Positions 28,474 to 37,563 of a stretch of 64,000 nt of DNA are shown here, one piece after another. The stretch's first letter is position 1, and every line of letters begins with the position of its first letter. The position numbers were made by a program, and so were the translations under genes. Under the pieces are notes generated by a model. The model was not told where the DNA came from. It made no database searches and saw only the letters and a list, made by a program, of their open reading frames with translations. The stretch is from Thermoleophilia bacterium (GTDB taxonomy: Bacteria; Actinomycetota; Thermoleophilia; RBG-16-64-13): NCBI GenBank assembly GCA_027493445.1, contig JAOSKU010000001.1, positions 794,501-858,500 of the forward strand. The letters run 5' to 3'.

Positions 28474-29232
28474 CTATTCTACGACGTACTGCTCCACAAG
28501 CACGCGCACGGCGGCAAGACCCACCGCGTCCTCCGACAACTGGAAGAGATCCTGGCCCTCGAGGTCGCCCTCGAAAAGCAGCTCGTCCTCGGGGACCACG
28601 CCCGCCAGGGCAACCGAGGTATGCTCCATCAGCGCGCTCACATCCACGTCCCTGGGAACGCGGTTGATGACCACGTACCTCTCCCTGACCACGATGCCCA
28701 GCTCGTCGATGAGCTCCGTTATGCGCTCCACGGTGCGCATGCCCCGCACCGTCGGGTCGGTCACGATGAACATGACGTCCACGTCGCGGGTGGTGTGGCG
28801 GCTCAGATGCTCCAGGCCCCCCTCGTTGTCCATCACCACCCAGGCATACTCCTTGGCCAGGGTCTTGATGTACTCGCGGAAGAGGTTGTTCGCGTAGCAG
28901 TAGCAGCCCGGGCCCTCCGGACGGCCCATCACGAGCAGGTCGAAGCCGTCGGCCTCGCCCAGGGCCTCGTGCATCTTGTACTCGATCCAGCTCTGCTTGT
29001 CCCAGCCCGCGGGGATCTCGCGCGCTCCCATGAAGGCCTTCTCGCGCAGCCCCCCGACCGAGGCAGGAGCCTGCACGCCCAGCACCTCGCCCAGATTCGC
29101 GTTCGGGTCGGCGTCTACGGCCAGGATGGGCGAGGCGCCCCTTGACAGCATGGCCCTGATGATCAGCCCCGAGATGGTGGTCTTACCCGTACCGCCCTTG
29201 CCGGCCACAGCGATGGTGCGCGTCTCGGCCAC
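28474..29232 (-). CDS. cooC: CODH nickel-insertion ATPase CooC
   Basis: 252 residues, MinD/Mrp-type deviant Walker A P-loop GKGGTGKTT near residue 11, followed by VDADPNANLGEVLG. CooC-type ATPases load nickel into CODH and the related AcsF acts on acetyl-CoA synthase; here a single copy lies in the CODH/ACS operon and may serve either or both. CYCYANNLFREY near residue 110 contains the CxC pair seen in the family, a likely nickel site. Its start immediately follows the acsV stop, so the two are coupled. Confidence 0.92.
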   Translation of the reverse strand: MAETRTIAVAGKGGTGKTTISGLIIRAMLSRGASPILAVDADPNANLGEVLGVQAPASVGGLREKAFMGAREIPAGWDKQSWIEYKMHEALGEADGFDLLVMGRPEGPGCYCYANNLFREYIKTLAKEYAWVVMDNEGGLEHLSRHTTRDVDVMFIVTDPTVRGMRTVERITELIDELGIVVRERYVVINRVPRDVDVSALMEHTSVALAGVVPEDELLFEGDLEGQDLFQLSEDAVGLAAVRVLVEQYVVE

Positions 29233-31191
29233 CTACCGGCCTCCCGCCGCCAGGCCGCTCAGCACCTGGTCCATCGCCGGGAAGTAGCTCATGTCGGTGT
29301 GGGGCAGGAACATGGCCGCCATGTAGCGGTCCATGAAAAGCTGGTTGTCGGAGAGCTCCACGTTGGTCATCATCAAGGCCACCTGCTCGGCGCTCTTCAG
29401 CATGTCCTTGGAGAAGGAGACCAGCCGCGCGCCCAGCAGGGAGCCGTTGCCCACGAAGGTGAAGCTGTCGACGTCGACCTCGGGGAAAAGTCCGATGGCC
29501 TGGGCTTCCTCGATGCGCAGGTACTTGCCGAAGCCGCCGGCCACGTAGATCTGCTCCAGATCGGCCCAGTCGAGCGCCACACTTTCGAGCAGGGTCATGA
29601 TGCCCGCGAAGATGGCCGCCTTGGCCCGCACCAGGTTGTCGATATCGGCCTCGTTGATCACAATGTCTTCACCCAGGCCCGAATACTCCGCCTCCACGAG
29701 CACATATTCGTTGGCCCCGTCGGTCTCCCGGATGCGCCACGTATCAAGGTCGGTGTTGAAGCGGCCGTTTTGGGAGATCGCCCCCACCTTGAGCAGCTCA
29801 GCCACCGCATCGATGATTCCCGAGCCGCATATGCCGATGGCCGGCCGGTTGCTGATGGTCAGGATGGTCGGCTCCAGCGTCTGCGGATCGATGCGCACCG
29901 TTTCCACGGCGCCGTCGGTGGCCCGCATGCCGTGCCTAACGCCGCCACCCTCGAAGGCCGGACCGGCCGAGCACGAGGTGGCGATGAGCCACTCCCGGTT
30001 ACCGATGACCACCTCGCCATTGGTGCCAATGTCGATGTACAGGGTGATCTTCTCGGTCTCGAAGATGCCCGAGCCCACGATCCCCGACACGATGTCGCCC
30101 CCTACGTAGCTGGCCACGGAGGGGAACGTGTAGACGTGCACGTGGCGACCCACCTTCAAGCCTTCACCCAGATTGACGGCCCGCACCGGGGGAATGAAGT
30201 CCGCCGGGGGCACGTACGGCGTCATGCGCAAGTACTTGGGGTCGATACCCACCAGCAGGCAGGTCATGGTGGTGTTGCCCGCGGCCACCATGTGCGTGAT
30301 CTGCTCCCGGTCGACCCGGGTGCTCTCTACCAGCTCGTCGATGATCTCGTTGACGGTGTCCACGATGGCCTGCTGCAGCTGCTCGCGCCCGCCGGGGCGC
30401 TGCGAGTGGACGATGCGCGTGATGACGTCCTCCCCAAAGCTGATCTGCTTGTTGTAGGCCGAGGCCTGGGCCAACGTCGCGCCGCAGGTGAGGTCGAGCA
30501 ACTGCCCCCACACGGTGGTGGTTCCAATGTCGAGGACCACCGAGTAGTCCTGCTCGCAGTGGGAGCCCGGCTCGAGGTCGATCGCCTTGTAGCCGTAGGC
30601 GGTGTCGACCACCGTGGCCGTTACCAGCCAGTCCTGCTCGCGCAGCACGCTGGGCATGTTCCGGATCCAGATGGAATCGACCGAGACGGAGCTCAGGCCG
30701 AACTGATCTTTCAAAGCCTTCCTGAAGCGGGCCAGATCGTTCAGATTGTCGCCGTCGGAGGGCGGGGTCAACTGCATGCACAGCTTCTTGACCACCGGAT
30801 CGAGGGTCCAGCCGGTGACCAGCGACTCCAGTTCAGCCGGAGTCAGCAGACGGCCCTTGCGCTCGCCCCGCAGCTCGCGCTCCAGCACGGCGGCGTTGCC
30901 CATGCGCGACGCTTCCGGCACGAACACCGCGACGTCGGAGCTCACCCTGGTGTTGCAGGCCAGACGGGTGCCGTCGGACCACTCGTCGTCGTCGATCTTC
31001 GCCGAGCGGTCGCTGTCGACCTCACCGGACAGCAGCTTGATGCGGCACTTGCCGCACGAGCCTGCTCCCCCACAGGAAGCATTGATATGGATGTTGGCCT
31101 GCATGGCCGCGCGGAGAACGGATTCTCCGCGCGGCACATCAGGGACCTTCACGTCACCCGGCTGGAAGGTGAGGGTATAGCGCTGCGTCAT
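29233..31191 (-). CDS. acsV: AcsV, ATP-dependent corrinoid reductive activator
   Basis: 652 residues. The N-terminal plant-type [2Fe-2S] ferredoxin domain has ligands in NASCGGAGSCGKC near residue 40 and a later cysteine in LACNTRV. The C-terminal ASKHA ATPase domain shows VLDIGTTTV near residue 215 and a further glycine-rich DIGTNGEVVIG. Such proteins use ATP to reduce inactive Co(II) corrinoid to Co(I), so this one should reactivate the corrinoid of AcsCD. It is between fhs and cooC in the operon, a context that supports the role. Confidence 0.92.
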   Translation of the reverse strand: MTQRYTLTFQPGDVKVPDVPRGESVLRAAMQANIHINASCGGAGSCGKCRIKLLSGEVDSDRSAKIDDDEWSDGTRLACNTRVSSDVAVFVPEASRMGNAAVLERELRGERKGRLLTPAELESLVTGWTLDPVVKKLCMQLTPPSDGDNLNDLARFRKALKDQFGLSSVSVDSIWIRNMPSVLREQDWLVTATVVDTAYGYKAIDLEPGSHCEQDYSVVLDIGTTTVWGQLLDLTCGATLAQASAYNKQISFGEDVITRIVHSQRPGGREQLQQAIVDTVNEIIDELVESTRVDREQITHMVAAGNTTMTCLLVGIDPKYLRMTPYVPPADFIPPVRAVNLGEGLKVGRHVHVYTFPSVASYVGGDIVSGIVGSGIFETEKITLYIDIGTNGEVVIGNREWLIATSCSAGPAFEGGGVRHGMRATDGAVETVRIDPQTLEPTILTISNRPAIGICGSGIIDAVAELLKVGAISQNGRFNTDLDTWRIRETDGANEYVLVEAEYSGLGEDIVINEADIDNLVRAKAAIFAGIMTLLESVALDWADLEQIYVAGGFGKYLRIEEAQAIGLFPEVDVDSFTFVGNGSLLGARLVSFSKDMLKSAEQVALMMTNVELSDNQLFMDRYMAAMFLPHTDMSYFPAMDQVLSGLAAGGR

Positions 31192-31232
31192 GCGAGGACC
31201 ATCTGGTGTACTCGATGAGGGATTGCCGGCTC

Positions 31233-32894
31233 CTAGAACAGCCCGACGATCTTCCCGTCGACCAAGTCGATCGCCTCGGCCGCCGGCCGTTTGGGCAGGC
31301 CCGGCATGGTCATCATCTTACCACAGACAGGTACGATGAACCCGGCGCCGGCCGAAAGCCTGACCTCGCGTACCGTCAGACGCCAGTCCCGCGGACGGCC
31401 GACGACGGTCTTGTCGTCGGAGAGCGACGCCTGGGTCTTGGCCATGCAGATGGGCAGGCCGGCGTAGCCGTTCTGAGTATAGAGCTCGATGGCCTCCTCG
31501 GCTTCGGGCGCGAAATCAACCCCGTCGGCGCCGTAGATCTTGGTGGCGATGATCTCGATCTTCTCTCTGACGCTCGTGTCCACGTCGTAGAGGAACTTGA
31601 AGTCGGGCTTCTCCTCCTCGCACATGCGCACGATTTCCTTGGCCAGCTCCACGCCGCCTTCGCCCCCCTTGGCCCACACCTCGGAGAGCACGACCTTGGA
31701 GCCCATGGCCTTGACCTTCTCGTCCAGGAGCGCGAGCTCGCTCTCCGTGTCGTCGGGGAAGCGGTTGATGGCCACCACGACGGGCAACCCGAAGAGATGC
31801 AGGTTCTCCACGTGCTTCTCGAGATTCTCGAGGCCCTTGGCGAGGGCGTCCAGGTTCTCGTCCTTCAGCTCCGCGAAGACCACGCCGCCGTGCATCTTGA
31901 GGGCCCGGATGGTGGCCACCAGCACCACCGCGTCAGGGGTCAGACCGGCGTAGCGGCACTTGATATCGAAGAACTTCTCGGCACCCAGGTCGGCGGCGAA
32001 GCCCGCTTCGGTCACGCAGTAGTCGGCCAGCTTGAGACCCATCTTCGTGGCCTGCACAGAATTGCAGCCGTGGGCGATGTTCGCGAAGGGGCCGCCGTGG
32101 ATGATGGCCGGCGTGTTCTCCAGGGTCTGCACCAGGTTGGGCTGGAGAGCGTCCTTCAGCAGAACGGCCATGGAGCCCGAGGCCTTGATCTCCTTGGCCG
32201 TGACAGGGTCGCCTTTCTTGCTGTACGCCACGATGATCCGGTCCAGGCGAGCTTTGAGGTCCTCGATGCTGGTGGCCAGGCACAGGATGGCCATGACCTC
32301 GGAGGCCACGGTGATGTCGAAGCGGGTCTTGCGTTCAACGCCCTCGCCTTCCTGGCCGATGGTCACGCTGCGCAGAGACCGGTCGTTCAGGTCGACCACC
32401 CGGGGCCAGGCGACGTTGTCGATGTCGATGTCGAGCTCGTTGCCCTGGAACAGATGGTTGTCCAGGATGGCGCCGCAAAGGTTGTGGGCGGTGGTGATGG
32501 CGTGAAGATCGCCCGTGAAATGCAGGTTTATGTCCTCCATGGGGACGACCTGGGCGTACCCGCCGCCCGCGGCGCCACCCTTGATGCCGAAGGAGGGACC
32601 GAGGGAGGGCTCACGCAGGGTGGTGATGACTTTCTTGCCGATCTTGGCCAGGCCCATGGACAGGCCGACGTTCGTGGTGGTCTTGCCCTCCCCGGCCGGG
32701 GTCGGAGTGATGGCGGTGCAGAGGATCAGCTTGCCGTCCGGCCGGCCGGCAAGCCGGTCAAAAACGTCAAGATGGATCTTCGCCTTGTACTTTCCGTAGA
32801 GGTCAAGGTCGTCCTCGCTCAGCCCAAGGTCGTTCGCGACCTCGATGATCGGTTTGAGCGTCGCCTCCTGCGCAATCTGGATATCGCTCTTCAA
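31233..32894 (-). CDS. fhs: Formate-tetrahydrofolate ligase
   Basis: 553 residues. It joins formate to tetrahydrofolate using ATP, the ATP-consuming step of the methyl branch. The P-loop [16 protein letters not shown] occurs near residue 62, and [17 protein letters not shown]-type and [12 protein letters not shown] stretches are characteristic. The start is a TTG at 32894 preceded by GGAGTCGGAGGG. It is the first gene of the Wood-Ljungdahl run; a strong promoter lies about 45 bases upstream. Confidence 0.97.
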   Translation of the reverse strand: MKSDIQIAQEATLKPIIEVANDLGLSEDDLDLYGKYKAKIHLDVFDRLAGRPDGKLILCTAITPTPAGEGKTTTNVGLSMGLAKIGKKVITTLREPSLGPSFGIKGGAAGGGYAQVVPMEDINLHFTGDLHAITTAHNLCGAILDNHLFQGNELDIDIDNVAWPRVVDLNDRSLRSVTIGQEGEGVERKTRFDITVASEVMAILCLATSIEDLKARLDRIIVAYSKKGDPVTAKEIKASGSMAVLLKDALQPNLVQTLENTPAIIHGGPFANIAHGCNSVQATKMGLKLADYCVTEAGFAADLGAEKFFDIKCRYAGLTPDAVVLVATIRALKMHGGVVFAELKDENLDALAKGLENLEKHVENLHLFGLPVVVAINRFPDDTESELALLDEKVKAMGSKVVLSEVWAKGGEGGVELAKEIVRMCEEEKPDFKFLYDVDTSVREKIEIIATKIYGADGVDFAPEAEEAIELYTQNGYAGLPICMAKTQASLSDDKTVVGRPRDWRLTVREVRLSAGAGFIVPVCGKMMTMPGLPKRPAAEAIDLVDGKIVGLF

Positions 32895-32938
32895 CCCTCC
32901 GACTCCTTCTTCTTCCGGGGCTTGCGTTCCGAAGGGTC

Positions 32939-32966
32939 ATTATAGTAACGACTGGCTCTAAATCAA
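32939..32966 (-). promoter_or_regulatory. Near-consensus sigma-70 promoter upstream of fhs
   Basis: On the minus strand TTGATT (32961-32966) and TATAAT (32939-32944) are separated by 16 bases, close to the housekeeping consensus. The predicted leader before the fhs TTG is about 35-40 bases. The 262-base gap between fhs and larC contains no gene but this signal, so it probably drives the whole 17-gene block. Confidence 0.75.
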
Positions 32967-33156
32967 TAGCCAGCTGCCCATTCCCCCCGGGAAAGGGACC
33001 GCTCAGCGGCATTGGCGTACCGTTCGAGATTCCCAGGGCGAGCGTGCCCGGGTCTCCGTGCGGGCTGAAGATCAGGACGCGTCATCGCGCCGCCCGCTAT
33101 GGCTGCAGGGGCCAAGGCCTCGTCTGAACCGACCTCTGGAAGTGCGGCGGACCGGT

Positions 33157-34376
33157 TCAGAGCGAGAGTCGGGCCTCAGCCGTCGCCAGCGCCAGGACAT
33201 CCTTGAGAGGCCGACCCAAGCGCTGGGCAACCTCGGCGGCTTCGTCGAACTCGGGCGAGACCGTCACCACCTCGCCGCCCATCAGCCCCAGCTTGACTCG
33301 TAGGAGCTCTCCTTCGACCCCGACCGTGACCCAGCGCCGCTCGAGCACCCGGCGTTGCTGGAGCTGTCGCCGCAGCCCGAAGGTCGTCGAGTGCCGGAAA
33401 AGGAGCTCCACCAACCGCGTCTCGTCGCCCGGGGCGGACAGTACGGTCAGCTCCACACCGGGCCTTCCCTTCTTCATGAAGGCAGGTGTCCACCAGGCGT
33501 CGAGCGCGCCCGCGTCCAGCATCAGCCCGTGCAGGTGGCCCAGCACCTCGGCCGTGGCGTCGTCGATGGTGGTGGCCAGCGCCACCACGGCGTCGTATTC
33601 CCCGGGAGTCTGTGCGCCGACTGCCGCACCCACCACCGCCCGCAGCACGTTGGGACCGTGGAGCGCCTCCCGCGCTCCGGCTCCGTAGCCCACCGCCTCC
33701 ACGATCATCAGCGGCAGCCCGAGCGATGGCGCGCCAAGCTCCGTGAGGAGCAACGCCCCGGTGGGCGTGGTCGTCTCGAAGGTCTCGGGTCCGGCCGTAA
33801 CGGGCACACCCCGTAGCAATTCCAGGGTCGCCGGGGCCGGCACCGGCATGACGCCGTGTGCAGTGGACACGACACCGGACCCCAACGGCACCGGCCCGAA
33901 GGTGACCGAGTCGACGGCCAGGTGCTCCAACAGCGCGAAGGCGCCGACCACGTCGACCAACGTGTCCACCGCCCCGAGCTCGTGCAGGTGCACCCTGTCC
34001 ACCGACACTCCATGCAAAGCGGCTTCCACCCCGGCCAGGCGGCCGAGGGTCGACATGGCTCGCGAACGCACCCCCTCCGACACGGTCGCCGAACTCAGGA
34101 TCTCCAAGAGCGAGGCCAGGTTCCGCGCCGGCGGCTCCTGTGCCCCGCCGTGCGCGATGAGGCGGCGGGCGGTCAGACCGCCCACGACCACCTCCGGCAA
34201 CTCGACGCTCACGCCCTCCACACCCAGGCCGCAAACCGCCCGGCGCAAGGCCTGCTCCGCGCTCTCCCTCCGGCGGCGACCAGGGCCGCCAGGATCATGT
34301 CGCCGGCTGCTCCCGACCAGGGCTCCAAGTGCAGCAGCCGCGAGGCTCGCCGCTCTGCTCCGCTTCTACCGGTCAT
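33157..34376 (-). CDS. larC: LarC, nickel-pincer cofactor nickel-insertion protein (one apparent frameshift)
   Basis: LarC transfers nickel into the pyridinium-type pincer nucleotide cofactor of lactate racemase and related enzymes. The N-terminus (LEPWSGAAGDMILAAL) and the body (VHLHELGAVDTLVDVVG, TPTGALLLTELG, FMKKGRPGV) are in different frames; one missing base in the run at 34266-34268 would restore a 406-residue protein. In Lactobacillus plantarum LarC is made by a programmed frameshift, but that joins two halves at a different point, so an assembly error is more likely here. No larA, larB or larE is in the window. The gene is not fused to the fhs operon. Confidence 0.83.
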
Positions 34377-34540
34377 GTCTTCTCCCAGCCGATGGCCGTT
34401 CACGTGGCTCTGCCCCACGCCCGCCCGCCGGCGCAGCGCAGCGGTCATGATAAACGGCGGGCGCGCCCTTCACAACCAGCCGGGTATCTCATACACTGCA
34501 CCAAAGCACCCGGTGGAAACGGCGAGCGCGAGAGGGCCAC

Positions 34541-34918
34541 GTGACGCGGAGGCGCCTGGCCGACTACATAGGCATCACCGTCCGCCGTCTCCGCATGGAG
34601 CGCCAATACACGCTGCAGGCTCTCGCCGACGAGTCTGGTATCTCCAAGAGCTATCTGGGCGACATCGAGAAAGGCCGCAAGAACCCCACCACCGACGTCC
34701 TGGAAGCCGTCGCCGAAGCTCTGGGCGTGCCCGCCCGCCGCCTCCTGTACCACGCCGCCCTCGACGAGGACGACCCCTTTCTGGAGCCCGAGCAGCTCAC
34801 ACTCGAGTCCGACGCCGAGGTCGACGCCGAGACCCGGGAACTGACCCAGCTCGCCCACCGGTTGAGGGCGTCGGACCGCAGGCTGGTGCTCTCGCTGGCC
34901 CGCCGGCTGGCTCGGTGA
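34541..34918 (+). CDS. XRE-family helix-turn-helix regulator
   Basis: 125 residues from a GTG at 34541. The Cro/C1-type helix-turn-helix lies at residues 8-62 (YTLQALADESGISKSYLGDI), typical of small repressors. The C-terminal part is acidic and then basic, with no known domain by eye. Its stop overlaps the start of the membrane protease gene as GTGA, so the two are cotranscribed. It is divergent from larC; a regulated partner is not known. Confidence 0.87.
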   Translation: MTRRRLADYIGITVRRLRMERQYTLQALADESGISKSYLGDIEKGRKNPTTDVLEAVAEALGVPARRLLYHAALDEDDPFLEPEQLTLESDAEVDAETRELTQLAHRLRASDRRLVLSLARRLAR

Positions 34919-35652
34919 ACGAACTCGACCCCCGGCAGCGCGAGAGGCTTTCCCGTCTGGGCAGCTGGCCGATCGTCCTGGGCACCCTGGCCGCCGCCGT
35001 CCTCGTCGCGAACGCCATCGCCGTGCCGCTCATCTTGACCTTGGTCCTCGGCGGCCCTTCCGACCTGGCAGACGTGGCCGATATCGCAACCACGCCGGCG
35101 GTGCTCTTCCTGTCCGTGCTCGTGGGGGACGGTGCGCTGGCCTTGGCCGCCTACCTGCTCGTGGTGCGCCGCGGGATCCTTTCCTGGCGGCAGATGGGTC
35201 TCACCGGCGGGACCCGCGGGCATCCGGTGCTCAGGGGTTTTGGGTGGGCGGTGGCCTTCATCATCGTCTCCAGCGCCGCGGCAATCCTGCTGGCCAGCTT
35301 CGGCATCGAGCAGGATCAAAGCGACCAGTTCCCCATCCAGGACATGGGGACTCTGGGCCGGGTGGGGATCTGGATCGCCGGCGTGATCTTCGCTCCCGTG
35401 ACGGAGGAGGTCTTCTTCAGGGGCTACGTCTTCCGAGCGATGGCCGCGCGCAAGGGTGTGGCCCGCGGGCTGATCTTCAGCTCGCTGCTGTTCAGCCTGC
35501 TGCATCTGAACCTGGCGGCGTTTCTACCCGTGGCCCTGGGGGGCGCCGTCCTCGCCCTCAGCTATCACCGCGCCGGCGATCTCCGAGTCCCCATCATCGC
35601 CCATGCGCTCAACAATGCGTTCAGCTTCTCGATGCTGCTGCTAGCCACCTAA
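34915..35652 (+). CDS. CPBP-family intramembrane glutamic protease (CAAX/ABI type)
   Basis: 245 residues, several hydrophobic segments. The C-terminal ABI/CPBP domain has the motif EEVFFRGYVFRAM, followed by LLFSLLHLN and AHALNNAFS, the conserved Glu, Arg and His residues of the intramembrane protease family. The GTG start at 34915 overlaps the regulator stop. Family members act in prenyl-protein processing, membrane-protein cleavage or bacteriocin self-protection; the role here is unknown. Confidence 0.88.
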   Translation: MNELDPRQRERLSRLGSWPIVLGTLAAAVLVANAIAVPLILTLVLGGPSDLADVADIATTPAVLFLSVLVGDGALALAAYLLVVRRGILSWRQMGLTGGTRGHPVLRGFGWAVAFIIVSSAAAILLASFGIEQDQSDQFPIQDMGTLGRVGIWIAGVIFAPVTEEVFFRGYVFRAMAARKGVARGLIFSSLLFSLLHLNLAAFLPVALGGAVLALSYHRAGDLRVPIIAHALNNAFSFSMLLLAT

Positions 35653-35725
35653 CAGGCTGCTGAAAAACGAAACCTCGGCCGCCGGACCGCACTGGGCGCG
35701 GGCGCCGTTCGAGAGGGCGTGGACG
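35653..35725. repeat. Copy A of the stop-codon-associated dispersed repeat (partial)
   Basis: Starts directly after the TAA of the CPBP gene with CAGGCTGCTGAAAAACG and continues AAACCTCGGCCGCCGG, then CGCACTGGGCG. The same block occurs in copy B (46988-47156) and, with changes, in copy C (55240-55330). Only one arm is evident here. Confidence 0.7.
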
Positions 35726-36106
35726 TCAGCCCCAGCCCATCTCCTCCAGACGCTCGTCGGAGATGCCGTAGTGGTGGGCTATCTCATGCACCACGGTGAA
35801 GCGCACTTCTTCTCGAATGGCCTCGGGATCGTGGCCAGCCGCCTCCTCGATGGGTCCCTGAAAAAGGACGATCCGGTCGGGTAGGTAGCCCGCGTAGTCC
35901 CCGCCGCGCTCGGTGAGGGGTACACCGGTGTACAGTCCTAGAAGGCCGTAGTCTTCGTCCCCTTCGACGCCGGCGGCTTCCAGGTCGTCCTTGGTTGGCC
36001 AGGTCTCGATCACGACGTCGATGTTCTCCATGTGCACAAGGAACTCCTCGGGCAGAGAGTCGAGGGCCTCGGCCACCAGGGACTCGAAGACCCCCTCAGG
36101 CATCAT
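35726..36106 (-). CDS. Zincin-like metallopeptidase family protein
   Basis: About 126 residues from the ATG at 36106 (MMPEGVFESLV); the next ATG is one codon later. It has the HExxH zinc motif in VVHEIAHHYG near residue 105, with an upstream acidic stretch and a GLYTGVPL element, matching the small predicted metallopeptidase family found in many Actinobacteria. The substrate is unknown. Its start overlaps the end of rdgB by 11 bases. Confidence 0.85.
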   Translation of the reverse strand: MMPEGVFESLVAEALDSLPEEFLVHMENIDVVIETWPTKDDLEAAGVEGDEDYGLLGLYTGVPLTERGGDYAGYLPDRIVLFQGPIEEAAGHDPEAIREEVRFTVVHEIAHHYGISDERLEEMGWG

Positions 36107-36725
36107 CGACGATGCCCTCCGTACCCAGCACTCGCAGCAGCTCCCCCACGGCGCGACCCCGGTGGGAGACCGAGTCCTTTTCGGCAGGAGAAAGCTCGGC
36201 CAGAGTGTGTGCCCAACCATGCGGGCGGAACACGGGGTCGTAGCCGAATCCCCCTCCTCCCCGGGGTGTGTCCTCCAGAGTCCCCTCGAGGACGCCTTCG
36301 GCCAGGTAGACCCGCTCCAGCTCGTCCTCGATGACGGCGGTCGGCATCACCAGGGCCAAGACGCAGACGAAGCGGCCGCTGCGGTCGGTGTGAGGCGCTA
36401 GGTCGGCCAGCAGCTTGGTCAGATTGGCGCGGTCATCGGCCAGCTCGCCCGCGTAGCGAGCCGAAAGCACGCCCGGGCGCCCCTGCAGGACGGCCACCTC
36501 CAGGCCGGAGTCGTCAGCCAGAACCGCCTGCCCTCCGCCCAGGCACTGGAAGGCGTGGCGCGCCTTGATCAGCGCGTTCTCGGCAAAAGTCCCCCCGCTC
36601 TCGTCGGGCAAGGGGCAGTCGTGAGGAAGGGCCTCCACCCGGAAGTCCGCGCCCAGCAGACGGGCGAACTCGGCGGTCTTGCCTCGGTTCCTGGTCGCCA
36701 CCACCAGCCGCAGGGGTCGGTCCAT
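36096..36725 (-). CDS. rdgB: Non-canonical purine NTP pyrophosphatase (XTP/dITP)
   Basis: 209 residues, RdgB/HAM1 family. It hydrolyses dITP, XTP and ITP to monophosphates, cleaning the nucleotide pool. The N-terminal VVATRNRGKTAEFARLL and the central LADDSGLEVAVLQGRPGVLSA-type active-site segment are present, as is GGGGFGYDPVF. It lies 14 bases downstream of rph, an arrangement common in bacteria. Confidence 0.95.
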   Translation of the reverse strand: MDRPLRLVVATRNRGKTAEFARLLGADFRVEALPHDCPLPDESGGTFAENALIKARHAFQCLGGGQAVLADDSGLEVAVLQGRPGVLSARYAGELADDRANLTKLLADLAPHTDRSGRFVCVLALVMPTAVIEDELERVYLAEGVLEGTLEDTPRGGGGFGYDPVFRPHGWAHTLAELSPAEKDSVSHRGRAVGELLRVLGTEGIVDDA

Positions 36726-36739
36726 GGTCGCTTCCTCCC

Positions 36740-37507
36740 TCAGGTCGAGCCTCTGACTCGAGGCGAGCCCTGCCCGTAGGTCGCGTTGATCACCGAGCGC
36801 TGCGCAGCCGTGATCTCACGGACCCCCTGCTCCGCCAGATCGAGCAGCTGTTCGAAGGTGCTCCGGTCGAACGCGACCTTCTCCGCCGTGGCCTGCACCT
36901 CCACCAACCTTCCCGAGCCCGTCATCACCACGTTCATATCGACGTCGGCGGTCGAGTCGGCTGCGTAGTCCAGGTCGAGCATCGGCATGCCCGCCACGAC
37001 ACCCACGCTCACGGCCGCCAGGGAGTCGGTCAGGGGCAATTGTCCGATCACCTTTTGGTCCACTGCCCGTTTGAGGGCCAGGTGCAGGGCCAGGTAACCT
37101 CCGGAGATGGCCGCGCACCGGGTTCCCCCGTCGGCCTCGACCACGTCGCAGTCCACGTACACCGTCCTCTCGCCCAGCTGGGAGAGGTCGGTGACCGCCC
37201 GCAGGCTACGTCCGATGAGCCTTTGGATCTCCACCGTCCTCCCACCCTGTCGGCCCTGTACGGCCTCCCGAGCGGAGCGCTCAGCCGTCGAGCCCGGCAG
37301 TAACGAGTACTCGGCTGTGAGCCATCCTGTCCCGGTCCCCCGGAGCCGCCGGGGCACGCCGTTGGTGATGCTCGCCGTGCACAATACCCGCGTGGAGCCG
37401 ATCTCGAACAGCACCGATCCTTGAGCCGAACCTACGAAGTCAGGGATGACCCGGAGCGGACGGAGCGCCGTCGGACCGCGGTCGTTCCCGCGATGCGTGT
37501 CGTTCAC
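36740..37507 (-). CDS. rph: Ribonuclease PH
   Basis: 255 residues from a GTG at 37507 (NDTHRGNDRG), with AAGGAG five bases upstream. A phosphorolytic 3'-to-5' exoribonuclease that trims tRNA 3' ends. The family motifs are present: LRPLRVIPDFVGSAQGSVLFE near the start, GTGWLTAEYSLLPG, and DCDVVEADGGTRCAAISG in the middle. The murI-rph-rdgB order is typical. Confidence 0.96.
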   Translation of the reverse strand: MNDTHRGNDRGPTALRPLRVIPDFVGSAQGSVLFEIGSTRVLCTASITNGVPRRLRGTGTGWLTAEYSLLPGSTAERSAREAVQGRQGGRTVEIQRLIGRSLRAVTDLSQLGERTVYVDCDVVEADGGTRCAAISGGYLALHLALKRAVDQKVIGQLPLTDSLAAVSVGVVAGMPMLDLDYAADSTADVDMNVVMTGSGRLVEVQATAEKVAFDRSTFEQLLDLAEQGVREITAAQRSVINATYGQGSPRVRGST

Positions 37508-37563
37508 TGTTCTCCTTCCTGAGAGAGACATGAGGCTAAGGGCCGGCGCAGACGCTGCGCCGA

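Noticed and set aside
29299-31218. Plus-strand frame of about 639 codons opposite acsV
   Set aside because: Antisense to a well-defined ferredoxin-ASKHA protein, with composition typical of a GC-rich shadow.
33123-33161. Nine-base inverted repeat at the larC stop as a terminator
   Set aside because: The loop is 21 bases and there is no T-tract; it overlaps the coding end, so I did not annotate it.
33157-34376. Programmed ribosomal frameshift in larC
   Set aside because: A programmed frameshift is known for LarC of Lactobacillus plantarum, but it joins the protein at a different point. The break here is in a GGG run like the other assembly-type breaks.
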